NCBI GenBank assembly: GCA_964630455.1
Contig: CAZVVA010000207.1
Span: forward strand, 1-6,294
Reading direction: 5' to 3'
Length of the DNA: 6,294 bases
DNA from: JAUWMI01 sp964630455
Lineage (GTDB): Bacteria > Sumerlaeota > Sumerlaeia > MWCT01 > JAUWMI01
The position numbers and the translations under genes were made by a program. Below the pieces are notes generated by a model. It saw only the letters and a list, made by a program, of their open reading frames with translations, had not been told where the DNA came from and searched no databases. Positions 5,463 to 6,294 of this stretch are shown here, piece after piece. Numbering within the stretch: position 1 is the first letter of the stretch; the number at the start of each line of letters is the position of its first letter.

Positions 5463-6294
5463 TCAAGGCAAATCCAGACGCTCGATCTTGACATGATGAA
5501 GCTGGAGAGAGCCGTCCGGTGCGTCAGCCGGGTCGAAGTTAAGCAGGTCAAAGGCCGCGATGAGATTGCCGCTCGTACTTCCACCAGGCAAGGTGTAATA
5601 GAGACGATAGAGGCGGGGTGAGGGAGTTGGGACGCTCTGGGCCCAAGGTGTGCTGATGATCTCCAGCAGACTGCACACCTGGAAGTGGTCGTGCTGCGCC
5701 CTCAGCCTGAGGGCAGGCACGCGTACTGGATCGGTGACGTTGGTGGTAACGGTAAATGACAGGCAATAGAGCTGCGCAGTGTCGAGTGGAGTAATAGGAG
5801 GACTGCCCCATCCGCCGAATGTGTCAGTCGTAGTGGTTGCCGTGAGAAAGAGAGCCCCATCGGCTACGCTGAAGATCGGCGGAGTAAAGAATTGTTCAGC
5901 GATGACAGGTACCCATCCGTCGGCGTCAGTGTCAAATGTGTACTCGGCTACGAGAGAACGCGTTGAGAGCGAATCAAGGGGAATTCGTTCAATGGTCAAA
6001 CCCTGACATGTCACTGTGGCGTCGGCAGCATCAGCAGGATTGAAGTTTAGCAGGTCAACTGCAAATGCAAAATCGTTGCCTAATTCCTCAAAAGTGCTCA
6101 AGGCAGATGGTGGCTCGAAGTAAAGCGGATAGGCCTTTCCTTCAGGTATTGGTGAATACTCGCCCTCGCCGTTGCTATCAATACAGAGACCGTAGAATAG
6201 TTCGGCTTTTTGACTGAATGCACGCAGCCGCACGGAAGGGACCTTGCGCGCATCTGGTTCGTCTGTCGCTATGCTAAATGTGGCACGATAGAGT
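5463..6294 (-). CDS. Probably secreted protein of tandem jelly-roll-like domains (C-terminal 276 residues; 5' end off right edge)
   Basis: The frame is open to the right edge, so the start is outside the window; the in-frame GTG at 6233 is internal. The visible part holds the end of one domain and one complete domain. The complete one runs from EYTFDTDADGWVPV (near residue 116) to KIERLDLP at the C-terminus, about 160 residues. The first ends in GLTIERIPLDSL. Both share LYxxxFxxxT near the middle, (V)PxxRLRA, and the nearly identical end DLLNF(N/D)PADA, which is also repeated at the DNA level (5533-5549 and 6041-6057). High Thr/Ser/Pro, alternating strands and few charged residues suggest beta-sandwich domains like carbohydrate-binding or galactose-binding modules at the cell surface or outside. 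No enzyme motif, PEP-CTERM, LPXTG or membrane anchor is visible at the C-terminus. The family name is not recognised; the repeat structure is firm, the sugar-binding role is only inferred. Confidence 0.7.
   Translation of the reverse strand, partial: LYRATFSIATDEPDARKVPSVRLRAFSQKAELFYGLCIDSNGEGEYSPIPEGKAYPLYFEPPSALSTFEELGNDFAFAVDLLNFNPADAADATVTCQGLTIERIPLDSLSTRSLVAEYTFDTDADGWVPVIAEQFFTPPIFSVADGALFLTATTTTDTFGGWGSPPITPLDTAQLYCLSFTVTTNVTDPVRVPALRLRAQHDHFQVCSLLEIISTPWAQSVPTPSPRLYRLYYTLPGGSTSGNLIAAFDLLNFDPADAPDGSLQLHHVKIERLDLP

Noticed and set aside
5375..5584. 69-residue minus-strand frame between the repeat protein and the small membrane gene
   Set aside because: It overlaps the end of the repeat-domain gene in another frame and shows no domain or start signal.

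Overview
The window is bacterial and looks like a scaffold from an uncultured or draft genome. Coding is dense, most genes start with ATG behind Shine-Dalgarno sites, and a block of exactly 100 Ns (2422-2521) marks a scaffolding gap. Base composition is mixed: by hand count, 28% GC over 481-540 and 68% over 3481-3540. No gene fixes the phylum. The secreted repeat protein at the right edge resembles proteins of poorly cultured environmental phyla (Sumerlaeota or Hydrogenedentota type), but that is only an impression. I see no tRNA, rRNA, CRISPR array, transposase or insertion sequence.

Left part (1-2986, minus strand) holds the most interesting pair. A long membrane-anchored protein has an N-terminal transmembrane helix, a charged helical rod built of 252-bp tandem repeats, a long beta-rich middle region and a C-terminal segment resembling ribosomal protein L13e. 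It is followed 4 bp later by the start of a large superfamily 2 helicase of the DUF1998-associated type, the type found in phage-defence systems such as Druantia and DISARM. The helicase runs off the window after motif Ia. The helicase Shine-Dalgarno site lies inside the last codons of the rod gene, so the two are probably made together. I read this as a candidate membrane-tethered helicase defence module. The rod gene should be read as one gene across the N block: the flanks join exactly in repeat phase and in frame when the Ns are removed.

Middle part (3076-4546, minus strand) is a compact two-gene unit: a radical SAM enzyme related to pyruvate formate-lyase activases with extra cysteine clusters, then a small Mth938/DUF498 protein 13 nt downstream. 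The 89 bp between this unit and the rod gene contain a possible three-way-junction RNA fold and no convincing promoter or terminator.

Right part (4547-6294). A 157-bp divergent region separates the radical SAM gene from a plus-strand RimI-like GNAT acetyltransferase. The acetyltransferase converges on a 66-residue one-helix membrane protein, and their stop codons overlap. Next, on the minus strand, is the C-terminal part of a probably secreted protein of repeated jelly-roll-like domains, cut by the right edge. These genes look like ordinary chromosomal content with no evident functional tie to the left pair.
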